Assembly (NCBI RefSeq): GCF_900104725.1 | Contig: NZ_LT629758.1 | Location: forward strand, 9,962,001-10,026,000 | Direction: 5' to 3' | Length of the DNA stretch: 64,000 nt | Origin: Actinoplanes derwentensis | Lineage (GTDB): Bacteria > Actinomycetota > Actinomycetes > Mycobacteriales > Micromonosporaceae | Shown: positions 50,931 through 60,827 of the stretch, piece by piece | How positions within the stretch are numbered: position 1 is the stretch's first letter | How the letters are laid out: every line of letters starts with the position of its first letter | Program-made: the position numbers and the translations under genes | The notes under the pieces: generated by a model | Database searches by the model: none | The model's input: only the letters and a program-made list of their open reading frames with translations | Told to the model about the DNA's origin: nothing

Positions 50931-51259
50931 ATGAATCCCACCTCATTGATCACCCTGGTGGACGAACATCTCGCGCTGGCCCGCCAGGCATCCAGCGGTC
51001 GCAGCGCCTACACCGTGTACGGGGCCATGCCCGCACCCTGCGCCAGACGCTCATAGCTCTCGTCGCGGGCCAGCGCCTCGACGAGCACGAAAATCCCGGC
51101 GAGGCGACGCTGCAGGTCCTCCACGGGCGTATCCGTCTCACGGCCGACACCGCGTCGTCCGACAGCGCCGCCGGCGACCTGCTCACGATCCCGGACGCCC
51201 GGCACGCGCTCGAAGCTCTCGAGGACGCCGCCGTGCTCCTGACGGTGGCCAAAATATGA
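50931..51259 (+). pseudogene. Cupin-domain protein gene with a single frameshift
   Basis: The first frame reads MNPTSLITLVDEHLALARQA, then SSGRSAYTVYG. From base 51025 the next frame continues GHARTLRQTLIALVAGQRLD, EHENPGEATLQVLHGRIRLT, then SAAGDLLTIPDARHALEALE and DAAVLLTVAKI, stop at 51257-51259. Together they form a normal small cupin of about 109 residues. The break is in the G-run 51021-51024: one extra G restores VYGGHARTLRQ. Either the gene is freshly inactivated or the base is missing from the read. Such cupins often accompany redox and nitrogen-metabolism genes. Confidence 0.8.
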
Positions 51260-51403
51260 CCAGTCAGGCTCGCGAGGAACGTTGGAACGGAAACAGGCAT
51301 TACCGGCGAATGCGGTCGGCCTCTGCTCGAGTCGGGTCACCAGTGTGCCGATCAGGCCGTACTCGACGCTCAACTAGGTCAGGCTTAGAAATGTGATCGA
51401 ACA

Positions 51404-53011
51404 TTGCGGCGCTGGCGGATCGCCACCCGGGTCGTCATGCTCGCCGGCTTGGGTGTCGTCGTGTCCGCCATCTTGGTGGCGGCCGCGGTCTCGGGTTTTC
51501 AGACCCAGCGCACGGCAAGCGAGCAGGCTCGCCAGGCGATGCAGCTCACCGGGCAGGTGATGGAGGCCAAGTTCCGCACTGCGGACGTCGCCGGCTGGCA
51601 GACCGGGTATGCCTTCGACTTCAACCGGGGGGTCGCTGGCGCCCTGTCCGACACCGAAGGGCAGCGCAAGCAGTTCCTCGACTCGGCCGCCGCTCTGCGC
51701 GCCGGGTACGCCGCCATCGGCACCAGCGACCTGACCGCTGACGAGCGTGCGCTGCTGCAGCAGGCGACCCAGCCCTTCGAAGTCTTTTTGCAGATCGATA
51801 CGCGCATCGTGGGGGCTTACCGCTCCGGCACCCCCGCGTCGATCAAGGCCGGCAACGACCTGGCATCGGGCGAGTCGCTCGACGCGTTCGGCAAGACCGC
51901 GACGGCGACCAGCGAACTCGCCGCCAAGGTCACCGCCCGGGCCATGCAAGCCGCCGCGTCGGCCGCCGCATCGGCACAGACCGGCAAACAGACGACGATC
52001 CTTGCTGGCGTCGTGGGCCTGCTGCTTTCGATCTTCGTTGCCGGGATCGTGATCCGCAGCATCTCCCGCCCGCTGGGCGCCCTGCAAACCCGGCTGTCCG
52101 ACATCGCCGAAGGCGACGGTGACCTGCGGGCCCGCCTCGGCGAGTCCGGTCATGACGAACTCACCGTCGTTGCCCGCTCGTTCAACCAGTTCGTGTCGAA
52201 CATCGCCGAGGCCATGAAATTGGTCGATGAACGCTCACGCCAGCTCGCCGGCAAATCCCGGCAGTTGACTACGGTGTCCGGCGACCTGGCCACGTCGGCC
52301 GACGAGACCAGCCGACGTGCGGCCGCCGCCAGCAATGCGGCCGAGCAGATTTCCGACAGCGTGCACACCGTCGCCGCCGGCGCCGAAGAGATGGGTGCCT
52401 CGATCACCGAGATCGCCCGCAGTGCCGGCGAAGCCGCCCGAGTCGCCGCGGACGCCGCCGGCATCTCCGCCGCCGTCACCGGCACCGTCGGCAAACTCGG
52501 TGACTCCAGCCGCCAGATCGGCGAGATCGCCAAAGTCATCAGCGCTATCGCCGAACAGACCAACCTGCTCGCCCTCAACGCCACCATCGAGGCCGCCCGC
52601 GCCGGCGAACAGGGCAAAGGCTTTGCCGTCGTCGCCGGCGAGGTCAAGGAACTGGCGTCCGAGACGGCCCGTGCCACCGCCGACATCGACACCCGCATTG
52701 CCGCCATCCAAACCGACACGGCCGATGCCGTTCAGGCCATCACCCAGATCAGCGAGGTGATCGACCGCATCAACGCCCTGCAGACCACCATCGCCTCGGC
52801 CATCGAGGAACAGACCGCCACCACCAGCGAGATGAGCCGCAACATCGGCGACGTCGCCACCGGCTCCACCGGCATCAGCGCCGACGTCACCGCGGTCGCC
52901 ACCACCGCCGCGACCACCACCACCGGCGTGATCGCCATCCGCGACGCCGCCGACGACCTCGCCCAGGTCTCCCAAGATCTGCAAACACTTGTCGGCCGTT
53001 TCCGGTTCTGA
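51404..53011 (+). CDS. Methyl-accepting chemotaxis protein
   Basis: 535 aa, TTG start. TM1 ([20 protein letters not shown]), a periplasmic helical sensor of about 165 residues, TM2 ([20 protein letters not shown]), HAMP ([20 protein letters not shown] and [14 protein letters not shown]), then the cytoplasmic coiled coil with the tip [40 protein letters not shown]. It would signal to CheA/CheW; no che genes lie here, so it is an orphan receptor. Its place between the Hmp and nar regions suggests sensing of nitrate, oxygen or NO-related conditions, but that is only an inference. Confidence 0.93.
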   Translation: MRRWRIATRVVMLAGLGVVVSAILVAAAVSGFQTQRTASEQARQAMQLTGQVMEAKFRTADVAGWQTGYAFDFNRGVAGALSDTEGQRKQFLDSAAALRAGYAAIGTSDLTADERALLQQATQPFEVFLQIDTRIVGAYRSGTPASIKAGNDLASGESLDAFGKTATATSELAAKVTARAMQAAASAAASAQTGKQTTILAGVVGLLLSIFVAGIVIRSISRPLGALQTRLSDIAEGDGDLRARLGESGHDELTVVARSFNQFVSNIAEAMKLVDERSRQLAGKSRQLTTVSGDLATSADETSRRAAAASNAAEQISDSVHTVAAGAEEMGASITEIARSAGEAARVAADAAGISAAVTGTVGKLGDSSRQIGEIAKVISAIAEQTNLLALNATIEAARAGEQGKGFAVVAGEVKELASETARATADIDTRIAAIQTDTADAVQAITQISEVIDRINALQTTIASAIEEQTATTSEMSRNIGDVATGSTGISADVTAVATTAATTTTGVIAIRDAADDLAQVSQDLQTLVGRFRF

Positions 53012-53151
53012 TTTACGGCGCGGCTACCAGCGTCTTTCGCCTCGGCGATCGAGTCGTTAGTGGCGTTGCGGGCGTCGACACATCTCCAGAACTGGCCGCA
53101 CGTCATTGAGCGTGTTCGGCCGTCCGCGTTTGGACCTGGTCCGGTACGGGT
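53012..53151. other. Gap between convergent chemoreceptor and nar operon
   Basis: No gene, hairpin or repeat stood out in these 140 bases. Confidence 0.4.
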
Positions 53152-53616
53152 CTATGGAAGGTCTCGTGAGCGGGCTGCGACGTCGGCGTCGGAGCAGAAT
53201 CCTGTTCTTCGTTGTTTGAGGCACATCAGGCCGAGCAGCGATCCGTCTGCGGTGACCACGGCCACGCGCCGGATTCCCAAGGTGATCAGCAGGCCGTGCA
53301 CCACAGCCGTCGGAGTGTCCGGTGACACCGTACGGTCGACGAGCGTCGACCAGCCCAGTGCAGGGCCGAGGGTTCCCGGTGGCGGGAGGTCGGTCCGCGT
53401 CACGGTCCCGGTAAGCCTCCTGCCGTCAGTCAACAGCACCAGGTGCACATGGTCGTTATCCAGGGCTGCCCGCGCTTGCATGATCGACGCATCGGCAGGA
53501 AGTGTCTTCGGATGCCGAAGCATGACCTCACGGACCGTCGTCTCGGTCTCGGTGCTGCTCTGGTGAAGGTCGACGCCGTGTTCGCCGGCATCAGGCAGGC
53601 GCGTCTGGGGATTCAT
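53152..53616 (-). CDS. CBS-domain protein of the nar operon
   Basis: 154 aa, two CBS motifs: TVREVMLRHPKTLPADASIM to RRLTGTVTRTDLPPPG, and VDRTVSPDTPTAVVHGLLIT to RRVAVVTADGSLLGLMCLKQ. CBS pairs bind adenine nucleotides and regulate partners. The start overlaps the narI stop (ATGA), so it is translated with the nitrate reductase and may tune it by energy charge. The C-terminus (TGFCSDADVAARSRDLP) is unstructured. Confidence 0.88.
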   Translation of the reverse strand: MNPQTRLPDAGEHGVDLHQSSTETETTVREVMLRHPKTLPADASIMQARAALDNDHVHLVLLTDGRRLTGTVTRTDLPPPGTLGPALGWSTLVDRTVSPDTPTAVVHGLLITLGIRRVAVVTADGSLLGLMCLKQRRTGFCSDADVAARSRDLP

Positions 53617-54341
53617 TGGGAGATGCGGTCCCAGCCGCGCCGCGGCCGGTGGCTGCCCAGCTGTTCGTCACGGCTGCGGTAGACGATGTAGGGGCGTGTC
53701 AGGTAGCCGATGGGTGCGCTGAACACGTGGACGAGCCGGGTGAACGGCCACAGTGCGAAGAGGCCGAAGGCGAACAGTGCGTGCAGTTGGAAGCCCAGTG
53801 GCGCCCGGGCCATCAGGCTGGCGTCCGGTTGGAAGGCCAGGAACGAGCGGTACCAGACCGAGACGCCCTCGCGGTAGTTGTACTCGCCCCCGATGGTCAT
53901 GATCGAGCCGGCGATGGTGTTCCACATACCGAGCACGATCACGACCGCGAGGAACGCGTACATGACCTTGTCCATGACGGTGGTCACGGAGAAGACCGGG
54001 CCGACCGTACGCCGGCGGTAGATCAGGATCATCATCCCGGCCAGCGCGGCGACACCCGCGATCAGACCGCCCGTGACGGCCACCACGTGATAGCCGCGGT
54101 CGCTGATCCCGACCGCCTCCGTCCACGACTGCGGCACGAGCAGACCGATGACGTGGCCACCGACGACGCCGAGCATCCCGAAGTGGAACAGCGGGCTCCC
54201 GATGCGCAACAGCCGGTTCTCGTAGAGCTGGCTCGACCGGGTGGTCCATCCGAACTTGTCGTAGCGGTAGCGCCACACGTGCCCGACGACGAAGATCGTC
54301 AGGCAGACGTAGGGGACCACGATGAAGAGGAACTCGTTCAT
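53613..54341 (-). CDS. narI: Respiratory nitrate reductase gamma subunit
   Basis: 242 aa, five transmembrane segments. It carries dihaem cytochrome b and passes quinol electrons to NarGH. Haem-ligand histidines lie in SPLFHFGMLGVVGGHVIGLL (two) and in APLGFQLHALFAFGLFALWP and PFTRLVHVFSAP (two). WRYRYDKFGWTTRSSQLYEN is typical of the first loop. It overlaps narJ and the CBS gene. Confidence 0.96.
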   Translation of the reverse strand: MNEFLFIVVPYVCLTIFVVGHVWRYRYDKFGWTTRSSQLYENRLLRIGSPLFHFGMLGVVGGHVIGLLVPQSWTEAVGISDRGYHVVAVTGGLIAGVAALAGMMILIYRRRTVGPVFSVTTVMDKVMYAFLAVVIVLGMWNTIAGSIMTIGGEYNYREGVSVWYRSFLAFQPDASLMARAPLGFQLHALFAFGLFALWPFTRLVHVFSAPIGYLTRPYIVYRSRDEQLGSHRPRRGWDRISQ

Positions 54342-55033
54342 CGGCGTGCTCCTGGGAATGAGGGCATGGACAGGAAGGTCGGTTTCGATGCGGCGCCGGC
54401 GCTGAACTGTGGCGCGGCGAAAGGCGCCAGCCCCACCTCCTCTTCCGGGGGGCCTTCGGCGGCGAGGCGGCGTACGGCGTCGCGCTCTTCGCCTCGCAGC
54501 GGCGGCAGGGTCGCGGTGACCGCGTCGATCAGGGCCGCCCAGGGGGAGGCCATGTCGGTGAGCGAGGCGCGCAGCAGTTCGAGTCCCGCCCGGTGATCGA
54601 GCATCAGGGCCCGGCCGCGCTCCTGATCCACCGTTGCCGCGAACTCGAGTACCACGCAGAGGTGATCGGGCAGTTCCGCGTCGTCGAGCTCGTAGCCGGC
54701 GCTGAGGTAGGTCTGCTTGAACCGCAGCAGGGCCAGCCCTCGTTTACGGGTGTCCCCGTGGGCGAAGTAGGTCAGGAACAGGTTGCACCGGCGACGGTTG
54801 TCGAACGTTTCGACGTACTCGGCCTGCAGTTGCGCCAGGGGTGTGTGTTTCAGGTGGTCCGCGAACCCGCGGATCGAGTCTCCGATGGCCACCGGCAACC
54901 GCTGCGTGGCGCCCCGGATCAGGTCAAGGCGCGCCAGCAACTCGGCGTCGGGATAGTCGAGCAGTAGCGACACCGACTGCCAGACGATCGTCAGCTCCTG
55001 CAGTGACAGGGCGCCTTTCGGCCGGCGGTTCAC
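54338..55033 (-). CDS. narJ: Nitrate reductase assembly chaperone
   Basis: 231 aa, GTG start overlapping the narH stop (GTGA). All-helical NarJ/TorD fold: LTIVWQSVSLLLDYPDAELL, LQAEYVETFDNRRRCNLFLT, YFAHGDTRKRGLALLRFKQT and ELPDHLCVVLEFAATVDQER match the family. It inserts the Mo cofactor into NarG before membrane docking. The longer upstream frame into narH is not used, since homology begins here. Confidence 0.95.
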   Translation of the reverse strand: MNRRPKGALSLQELTIVWQSVSLLLDYPDAELLARLDLIRGATQRLPVAIGDSIRGFADHLKHTPLAQLQAEYVETFDNRRRCNLFLTYFAHGDTRKRGLALLRFKQTYLSAGYELDDAELPDHLCVVLEFAATVDQERGRALMLDHRAGLELLRASLTDMASPWAALIDAVTATLPPLRGEERDAVRRLAAEGPPEEEVGLAPFAAPQFSAGAASKPTFLSMPSFPGARR

Positions 55034-56679
55034 GAGTCTGTCTTTCTCGGCGGGAAGAGTCCCGGGGGTGAACCCTTGCCGTCCCAGTTCAGGAGATTGA
55101 CGCGCTTGTCCTTGTCGTCGGGCGACGCGAGTGTGTCGGCTGTCTGGCGGTCCTGGAGCATCTGGAAGTTCTCGACGGCGATCGGCGTCGGTGCCCCGGA
55201 GCCTTCTCCGAAGAGGTCGTGCTGCCCGCCGCCGTACGCGGAGACCGAACACTCGGTGGCCAGTTCCTCCAGGGAGTGCGCCTGCTCGGCGTGCGCCGGC
55301 GGGATGACGTAGCGCTCGTCGTACTTGGCGATGGCGAGGAGCCGGTACATGTCGTACATTTCCTCTTCGCTCATCCCGACGGCGGCCGGGATGGCACCGT
55401 TCGGGTCGCGGCCCATGTTGATGTCGCGCATGTAGCAGCGCATGGCGGCCAGCTTCTTGAGTACGGCGTCGACCGGTCTGACATCGCCTGCGGTGAAGAG
55501 TTCCGCGAGATATTCGATGGGGATGCGCAGGGCGTCGATCGCTGCGAACAGGTTGCCCTTGTCCTCGGCGTCCTCGCCGGTCTCCTGGACGACGTCCACG
55601 ACGGGTGACAGCGGTGGGATGTACCAGACCATCGGCATGGTGCGGTACTCCGGGTGCAGCGGCAGTGCGACCCGGTAGGTGTTGATCAGGGCGTAGATCG
55701 GGGAGCGCTGTGCGGCGTCGATCCAGTCGCGGGCGATCCCTGCCTTCTCCGCCTCCCGCATGACGTCGGGGTCGAACGGGTCCAGGAAGACCTCACGTTG
55801 CGCCTCGTAGAGACCGTGGTCGTCCTCGGTCGACGCCGCCGCCAGCACCTTGTCGGCGTCGTAGAGCATCAGGCCGATGTAGCGCAGCCGGCCGACGCAC
55901 GTCTCGGAGCAGACGGTCGGCAGGCCGACCTCGATCCGCGGGAAGCAGAACGTGCACTTCTCCGCCTTGCCGGTCTTGTGGTTGAAGTAGATCTTCTTGT
56001 ACGGGCAGCCTGACACGCACATCCGCCAGCCCCGGCACTTGTCCTGGTCGACCAGGACGATGCCGTCCTCCGCACGTTTGTAGATCGCACCGCTGGGGCA
56101 CGACGCCGCACACGACGGGTTCAGGCAGTGCTCGCAGATCCGCGGCAGATAGAACATGAAGGTCTGTTCGAACTCGAACTTCACCTTGTCGCTGATCTTC
56201 TTCAGCATCGGGTCGCGGTGCGCGGTAGCGGTGGACCCGCCGAGGTCGTCGTCCCAGTTGGCCGACCATTCGATCTTCATGTCCCGGCCCGAGATCAGTG
56301 ACTTCGGACGAGCGACCGGCGTGTGCTCCTGAGCAGGAGCATCGGTGAGCGTGGAGTAGTCATAGGTCCATGGCTCGTAGTACTCCCCGATCGAGGGGAG
56401 CTTGGGGTTGGAGAAGATCGTGAAGAGCTTCTTGAACCGCCCGCCGCCCTTGAGCACCAGTCGGCCGCGTTTGTTGAGCTCCCAGCCGCCCTTCCACTTC
56501 TCCTGGTCCTCATAGGTTCGGGGGTAGCCGAGACCGGGGCGGGTCTCCACGTTGTTGAACCAGATGTACTCGGTGCCGGTGCGGTTGGTCCACGCCTGTT
56601 TGCAGGTCACCGAGCAGGTGTGGCACCCGATGCATTTGTCGAGGTTCATCACCATCGCCATCTGGGCCATGACGCGCAT
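55030..56679 (-). CDS. narH: Respiratory nitrate reductase beta subunit (Fe-S)
   Basis: 549 aa. Four Cys clusters for three [4Fe-4S] and one [3Fe-4S] centre: CIGCHTCSVTCKQAW, CEHCLNPSCAASCPSGAI, CRGWRMCVSGCPYKKIYF (the Trp marks the 3Fe site) and CTFCFPRIEVGLPTVCSETC. RPLRYIG-type and MPMVWYIPPLSPVVD segments complete it. It carries electrons from NarI to NarG at the inner membrane face. GGAG lies seven bases before the ATG, one base after the narG stop. Confidence 0.97.
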   Translation of the reverse strand: MRVMAQMAMVMNLDKCIGCHTCSVTCKQAWTNRTGTEYIWFNNVETRPGLGYPRTYEDQEKWKGGWELNKRGRLVLKGGGRFKKLFTIFSNPKLPSIGEYYEPWTYDYSTLTDAPAQEHTPVARPKSLISGRDMKIEWSANWDDDLGGSTATAHRDPMLKKISDKVKFEFEQTFMFYLPRICEHCLNPSCAASCPSGAIYKRAEDGIVLVDQDKCRGWRMCVSGCPYKKIYFNHKTGKAEKCTFCFPRIEVGLPTVCSETCVGRLRYIGLMLYDADKVLAAASTEDDHGLYEAQREVFLDPFDPDVMREAEKAGIARDWIDAAQRSPIYALINTYRVALPLHPEYRTMPMVWYIPPLSPVVDVVQETGEDAEDKGNLFAAIDALRIPIEYLAELFTAGDVRPVDAVLKKLAAMRCYMRDINMGRDPNGAIPAAVGMSEEEMYDMYRLLAIAKYDERYVIPPAHAEQAHSLEELATECSVSAYGGGQHDLFGEGSGAPTPIAVENFQMLQDRQTADTLASPDDKDKRVNLLNWDGKGSPPGLFPPRKTDS

Positions 56680-56680
56680 G

Positions 56681-59600
56681 TCAGTACTCCACGTTCTGTG
56701 AGCGCTTGCGGATGACCGTGACCTCGTCGCGCTGGTTGCCGGTCGGGCCCAGGTAGTTGAACGCGAACGTGAGCTGGGCGTAGCCGCCGATGATGTGGGA
56801 CGGCTTCACCAGGATCCGGGTCAGGGAGTTGTGGATGCCGCCCCGTTTGCCGGAGGTCTCGGCGATCGGTACGTCGATCAGCCGGTCCTGTGCGTGGTAC
56901 ATGTACACCGTGCCCTCGGGCATCCGGTGCGACACGATGGCTCGGGCGACCACGACCCCGTTGCGGTTGACGGCTTCGATCCAGTCGTTGTCGCGGATGC
57001 CGACCTTGGCCGCGTCCCGGTCGCTCATCCAGATGTTCTGGCCCCCGCGCGAGAGCGACAGCATGAACAGGTTGTCCTGGTATTCCGAGTGGATGGACCA
57101 CTTGTTGTGCGGGGTCAGGTACCGCACCGTGAGCCCTTCGACCTCGGCGGCTCCTGTCCCGTCGGAGACGTTGCCGAGTGCCGGTTCCGAGAACAATGCC
57201 GCCATGTTGAGCGGTGGCCGGTAGACGGGCAGGCCCTCGCCGAGCTCGGTCATCCAGTCGTGGTCGAGGTAGAAGTGCATCCGGCCGGTCAGGGTGTGCC
57301 AGGGTTTCTTGCGCTCCACGTTGATGGTGAACGGCGAGTACCGTCGCCCGCCGGTCTCGGAGCCCGACCACTCCGGTGAGGTGATCACCGGCACCGGGGG
57401 GCCCTGGGTGTCGGCGAAGGTGATCTGCTTGCCTTCGTGCTCCTCGGCGAGGTCGGCCAGCCGGACACCGGTGCGTTTCTCGAGCGTTTTGAACCCCTGG
57501 GTGGCCAGATGCCCGTTGGTGGTCCCGGACATGGCCAGGATCGCCTCGCAGACGTTGACGTCCTTCTTCAGCGACGGACGGCCGTCGGCCACGCCCCCGC
57601 GAACGGCGCCGTTCTTGCGTCGCAGGTAGTCGACCTGCTCGCCCAGTTCGAAGGTGACGCCCTTGGTGGTGGCGCCGAGGGTGTCGACCAGGGGGCCGAG
57701 CGCGTTCATCTTCTCGGCGATCGCGCCGTAGTCACGTTCGACCTCGACGAGTTTGGGCATGGTGACGCCGGGGATCGGCTCGCACTCGCCTTTCTTCCAG
57801 TCCCGTACGACACCGTGCGGGTTGGCCATCGCGTCCGCGGTGTCGTGGGTGAGGGGGACGGCGACGACGTCTTTGCGTACGCCGAGGTGGGTGGCGGCGA
57901 GGTCGCTGAACTTCGCTGCGATGCTCTGCCAGGCGTCCCAGTCGGTCCGGGTCTGCCACGGGGGTGCGATCGCCGGGTTGAAGGAGTGCACGAAGGGGTG
58001 CATGTCGGTGGTGTTGAGGTCGTGTTTCTCGTACCAGGTCGCGGCCGGGAGAACGACGTCGGAGAAGATCGTGGTGCTGGTCTGCCGGAAGTCGATCGTC
58101 ATGAGCAGGTCGAGCTTGCCCTCGGGTGCCTTGTCCCGCCAGGTCACGTCGACGGGGCGCTGGTGCTCGGGTGTCTCGGTCGCCCGGACCGAGGAGTCGG
58201 TGCCAAGCAGGTGCTTGAGGAAGTACTCGTTGCCTTTTCCGGACGAGCCGAGCAGGTTGGCCCGCCAGATCGAGAGGATGCGCGGGTAGTTGTGGGGGGC
58301 GTCGGGGTCCTCGCCGGCGAAGTCGAGCTCGCCGGATTTGAGCTGCTCCACGACGTACGTGCCCACCGGTTTGCTGGCGGCGGCCGCATCGTCGGCGAGG
58401 TCGAGGGGGTTGCGGTCGAACGTGGGGTAGGACGGCATCCAGCCCATCCGCGCGCTTTGGGCGATGACATCGGCTGTGGACTTGCCCGCCAGCTGGCCCT
58501 TGCCGGTGGTGGCGGAGAGGGTGTCGGCGCCGAACTGGTCGTACCGGAACTGGTTGGTGTGCAGGTACCAGAAAGCCGTCTGGATCATGTTGCGCGGCGG
58601 GCGGCTCCAGTCGAGGGCGTTGGCGATCTGCGTATAGCCGGTGATCGGGCGGACCTTCTCCTGCCCGACGTAGTGCGCCCAGCCGCCGCCGTTGACGCCC
58701 TGGCATCCGGTGAGGTTGGTCAGGGTCAGGAACGCGCGATAGATCGTGTCGGAGTGGAACCAGTGGTTCGTGCCGGCCCCCATGACGATCATCGATCGGC
58801 CGCGTGACTCCTCGGCGTTCGCGGCGAACTCCCGCCCGATCCGGGCAGCGGTGGCGGCCGGGACACCGGTGATCGCCTCCTGCCATGCGGGGGTGTACGG
58901 CGCGTCCGCGTCGTCGTAGCCGCGGGCCCATTGCCCCGGCAGGCCGTCACGGCCGACGCCGTACTGGGCGAGCAGCAGGTCGAAGACCGTGGTGACGAGG
59001 TGCCCGTCGACACGGCGGACCGGGACGCCGCGGGGTAGGTCGGCGGCCGCTCCGTCCGCGGTGTCGAAGCGTGGCATCCGCACCAGGACGGTCTCCTCGG
59101 CGCCGTCGAGCAGCGAGAGCAGCGGATCGACATCACCGAGTTCGAGGTTCCACCGGCCGATACCGGCGTCGCCGAACCGGTGACCGAGCGAACCGTTCGG
59201 GACGACCGGCTCCCCCGTGCGCGCGTCGATGAGAACGGTCTTGAAATCGGCGTTCTCCTGCGCCGCGCCGGTCGGGGCCAGGTCGGCGGCCGTCAGGAAC
59301 TTGCCCGCGGTGAACGCGCCGTCACCGGCGTCGTCGAGCTTCACCAGGTGAGGCAGGTCGGTGTAGGCCTTCACGTACTCGGTGAAGTACGGCGTCTGCC
59401 GGTCGACGAAGAACTCCTTGAGTACGACATGGCCCATCGCCATGGCCAATGCGCCGTCGGTGCCCGGTCGGGCGGGCAGCCACTCGTCGGCGAACTTCAC
59501 GTTGTCGGCGTAGTCGGGAGCCACCGCGATCACCTTCTGGCCGCGATAGCGGGCCTCGGTCATCCAGTGCGCGTCGGGGGTCCGGGTGACCGGCAGGTTG

Positions 59601-60442
59601 GAGCCCCACATGATCAGGTAGCCGGCGTTCCACCAGTCACCCGACTCGGGAACGTCGGTCTGGTCGCCGAAGACCTGCGGGGAGGCGACCGGGAGATCGG
59701 CGTACCAGTCGTAGAAGCTCAGCATCGAGCCACCGACCAAGTTGATGAAGCGTGCACCCGACGCGTGCGAGACCATCGACATCGCCGGAATGGGCGAGAA
59801 GCCGGCCACCCGGTCGGGGCCGTACTTCTTGATCGTGTGGACATGCGCGGCGGCGACGATCTCGCACGCCTCCTCCCAGGTGGCGCGCACGAGGCCACCC
59901 TTGCCGCGGGCGGACTTGTAGGCCTTCGCCCGCCGCGGATTCTCCACGATGTGCTCCCACGCGCGCACCGGATCACCGTCGTGCTGGCTCTTGGCCTCGC
60001 GGAACATCTGCAGAAGTACGCCACGGACATAGGGATAGCGGACCCGGGTCGGCGAGTAGGTGTACCAGGAGAACGCCGCACCGCGGGGGCAGCCGCGGGG
60101 CTCGTACTCCGGGGAGTCCGGACCGACCGACGGGTAGTCGGTCTGCTGGGTCTCCCACGTGATGATGCCGTCCTTGACGTAGACCTTCCACGAGCACGAA
60201 CCGGTGCAGTTCACCCCATGAGTCGAGCGGACCACCTTGTCGTGGCTCCACCGGTCCCGGTAGAAGTCGTCAGCCTGCCGGCCACCCCGCTTCGTGAGGG
60301 TCCGCAGGTCATCCGACACCGTGCCCTTGGTGAAGTAGCGACGGGTGCGTACCAGGGCATCGCTCAGCGGGCCGTCCAAACCTGGCTGATCGGGGTGTCC
60401 CGAACTGCCGGTGTTGTCACGGGGGTTCTGGCCGGGCGTCAT
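56681..60442 (-). CDS. narG: Respiratory nitrate reductase alpha subunit (Mo-bisMGD)
   Basis: 1253 aa. The N-terminal [4Fe-4S] motif HGVNCTGSCSWKVYVKDGII ends with CPRGAAFSWYTYSPTRVRYP. The Mo-ligand Asp lies in SFYDWYADLPVASPQVFGDQ. Further signature: YLIMWGSNLPVTRTPDAHWM, MGAGTNHWFHSDTIYRAFLT and the C-terminal YLTPHNKWSIHSEYQDNLFM. It reduces nitrate to nitrite with quinol electrons, facing the cytoplasm. No Tat motif, as expected. ATG 60442 is chosen because the upstream frame (to 60637) is remnant sequence. First gene of narGHJI-CBS. Confidence 0.97.
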   Translation of the reverse strand: MTPGQNPRDNTGSSGHPDQPGLDGPLSDALVRTRRYFTKGTVSDDLRTLTKRGGRQADDFYRDRWSHDKVVRSTHGVNCTGSCSWKVYVKDGIITWETQQTDYPSVGPDSPEYEPRGCPRGAAFSWYTYSPTRVRYPYVRGVLLQMFREAKSQHDGDPVRAWEHIVENPRRAKAYKSARGKGGLVRATWEEACEIVAAAHVHTIKKYGPDRVAGFSPIPAMSMVSHASGARFINLVGGSMLSFYDWYADLPVASPQVFGDQTDVPESGDWWNAGYLIMWGSNLPVTRTPDAHWMTEARYRGQKVIAVAPDYADNVKFADEWLPARPGTDGALAMAMGHVVLKEFFVDRQTPYFTEYVKAYTDLPHLVKLDDAGDGAFTAGKFLTAADLAPTGAAQENADFKTVLIDARTGEPVVPNGSLGHRFGDAGIGRWNLELGDVDPLLSLLDGAEETVLVRMPRFDTADGAAADLPRGVPVRRVDGHLVTTVFDLLLAQYGVGRDGLPGQWARGYDDADAPYTPAWQEAITGVPAATAARIGREFAANAEESRGRSMIVMGAGTNHWFHSDTIYRAFLTLTNLTGCQGVNGGGWAHYVGQEKVRPITGYTQIANALDWSRPPRNMIQTAFWYLHTNQFRYDQFGADTLSATTGKGQLAGKSTADVIAQSARMGWMPSYPTFDRNPLDLADDAAAASKPVGTYVVEQLKSGELDFAGEDPDAPHNYPRILSIWRANLLGSSGKGNEYFLKHLLGTDSSVRATETPEHQRPVDVTWRDKAPEGKLDLLMTIDFRQTSTTIFSDVVLPAATWYEKHDLNTTDMHPFVHSFNPAIAPPWQTRTDWDAWQSIAAKFSDLAATHLGVRKDVVAVPLTHDTADAMANPHGVVRDWKKGECEPIPGVTMPKLVEVERDYGAIAEKMNALGPLVDTLGATTKGVTFELGEQVDYLRRKNGAVRGGVADGRPSLKKDVNVCEAILAMSGTTNGHLATQGFKTLEKRTGVRLADLAEEHEGKQITFADTQGPPVPVITSPEWSGSETGGRRYSPFTINVERKKPWHTLTGRMHFYLDHDWMTELGEGLPVYRPPLNMAALFSEPALGNVSDGTGAAEVEGLTVRYLTPHNKWSIHSEYQDNLFMLSLSRGGQNIWMSDRDAAKVGIRDNDWIEAVNRNGVVVARAIVSHRMPEGTVYMYHAQDRLIDVPIAETSGKRGGIHNSLTRILVKPSHIIGGYAQLTFAFNYLGPTGNQRDEVTVIRKRSQNVEY

Positions 60443-60556
60443 GATAGGGACATCTCCTCGTCGTGCCGATGCGCGGTTCGGCGTACGGCGGTCAGGGTCA
60501 GTAGCAGGGTTGAGGCTGCGTTCGCCGGCGGCAACCGCAGCCCGACGACATACGGG

Positions 60557-60827
60557 GTCGCGCGAACCAGGCCGCCCTTGCCGAGCTCCGATTTGTGCCG
60601 GTGGGACTTGACGGGGTCGCAGACAACGTCGGCCCACGCGGCGACCGGGCCATCGCTGCAGGCGGCCTTGGGCTCGCGGTACATCTTGAGCAGCACCCCG
60701 CGGATGTACGGGTAGTGCACCCGGGTCGGCGAGTAGGTGTACCAGGAGAGCGCGGCGACGCGCGGTGATCGACCGAGACGTCGACCCGGGCGGAGAATCT
60801 GCGGGTGCCGACCAGCGTTTCGGTCAC
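60557..60827 (-). pseudogene. Remnant of a second narG
   Basis: GTG 60827 opens TETLVGTRRFSARVDVSVDH, matching DALVRTRRYFTKGTVSDDLR of the intact NarG. After a junction near 60763 another frame reads LSWYTYSPTRVHYPYIRGVL, LKMYREPKAACSDGPVAAWA and SELGKGGLVRAT, matching NarG residues just after the Fe-S motif. The Fe-S cysteines in between are deleted and nothing matches beyond GGLVRAT. It lies 114 bases upstream of narG in the same orientation, consistent with a duplication that decayed. Confidence 0.85.

Noticed and set aside
60443..60637. Longer NarG start at 60637
   Set aside because: The added residues are unlike NarG N-termini and lie over the narG remnant in another frame.
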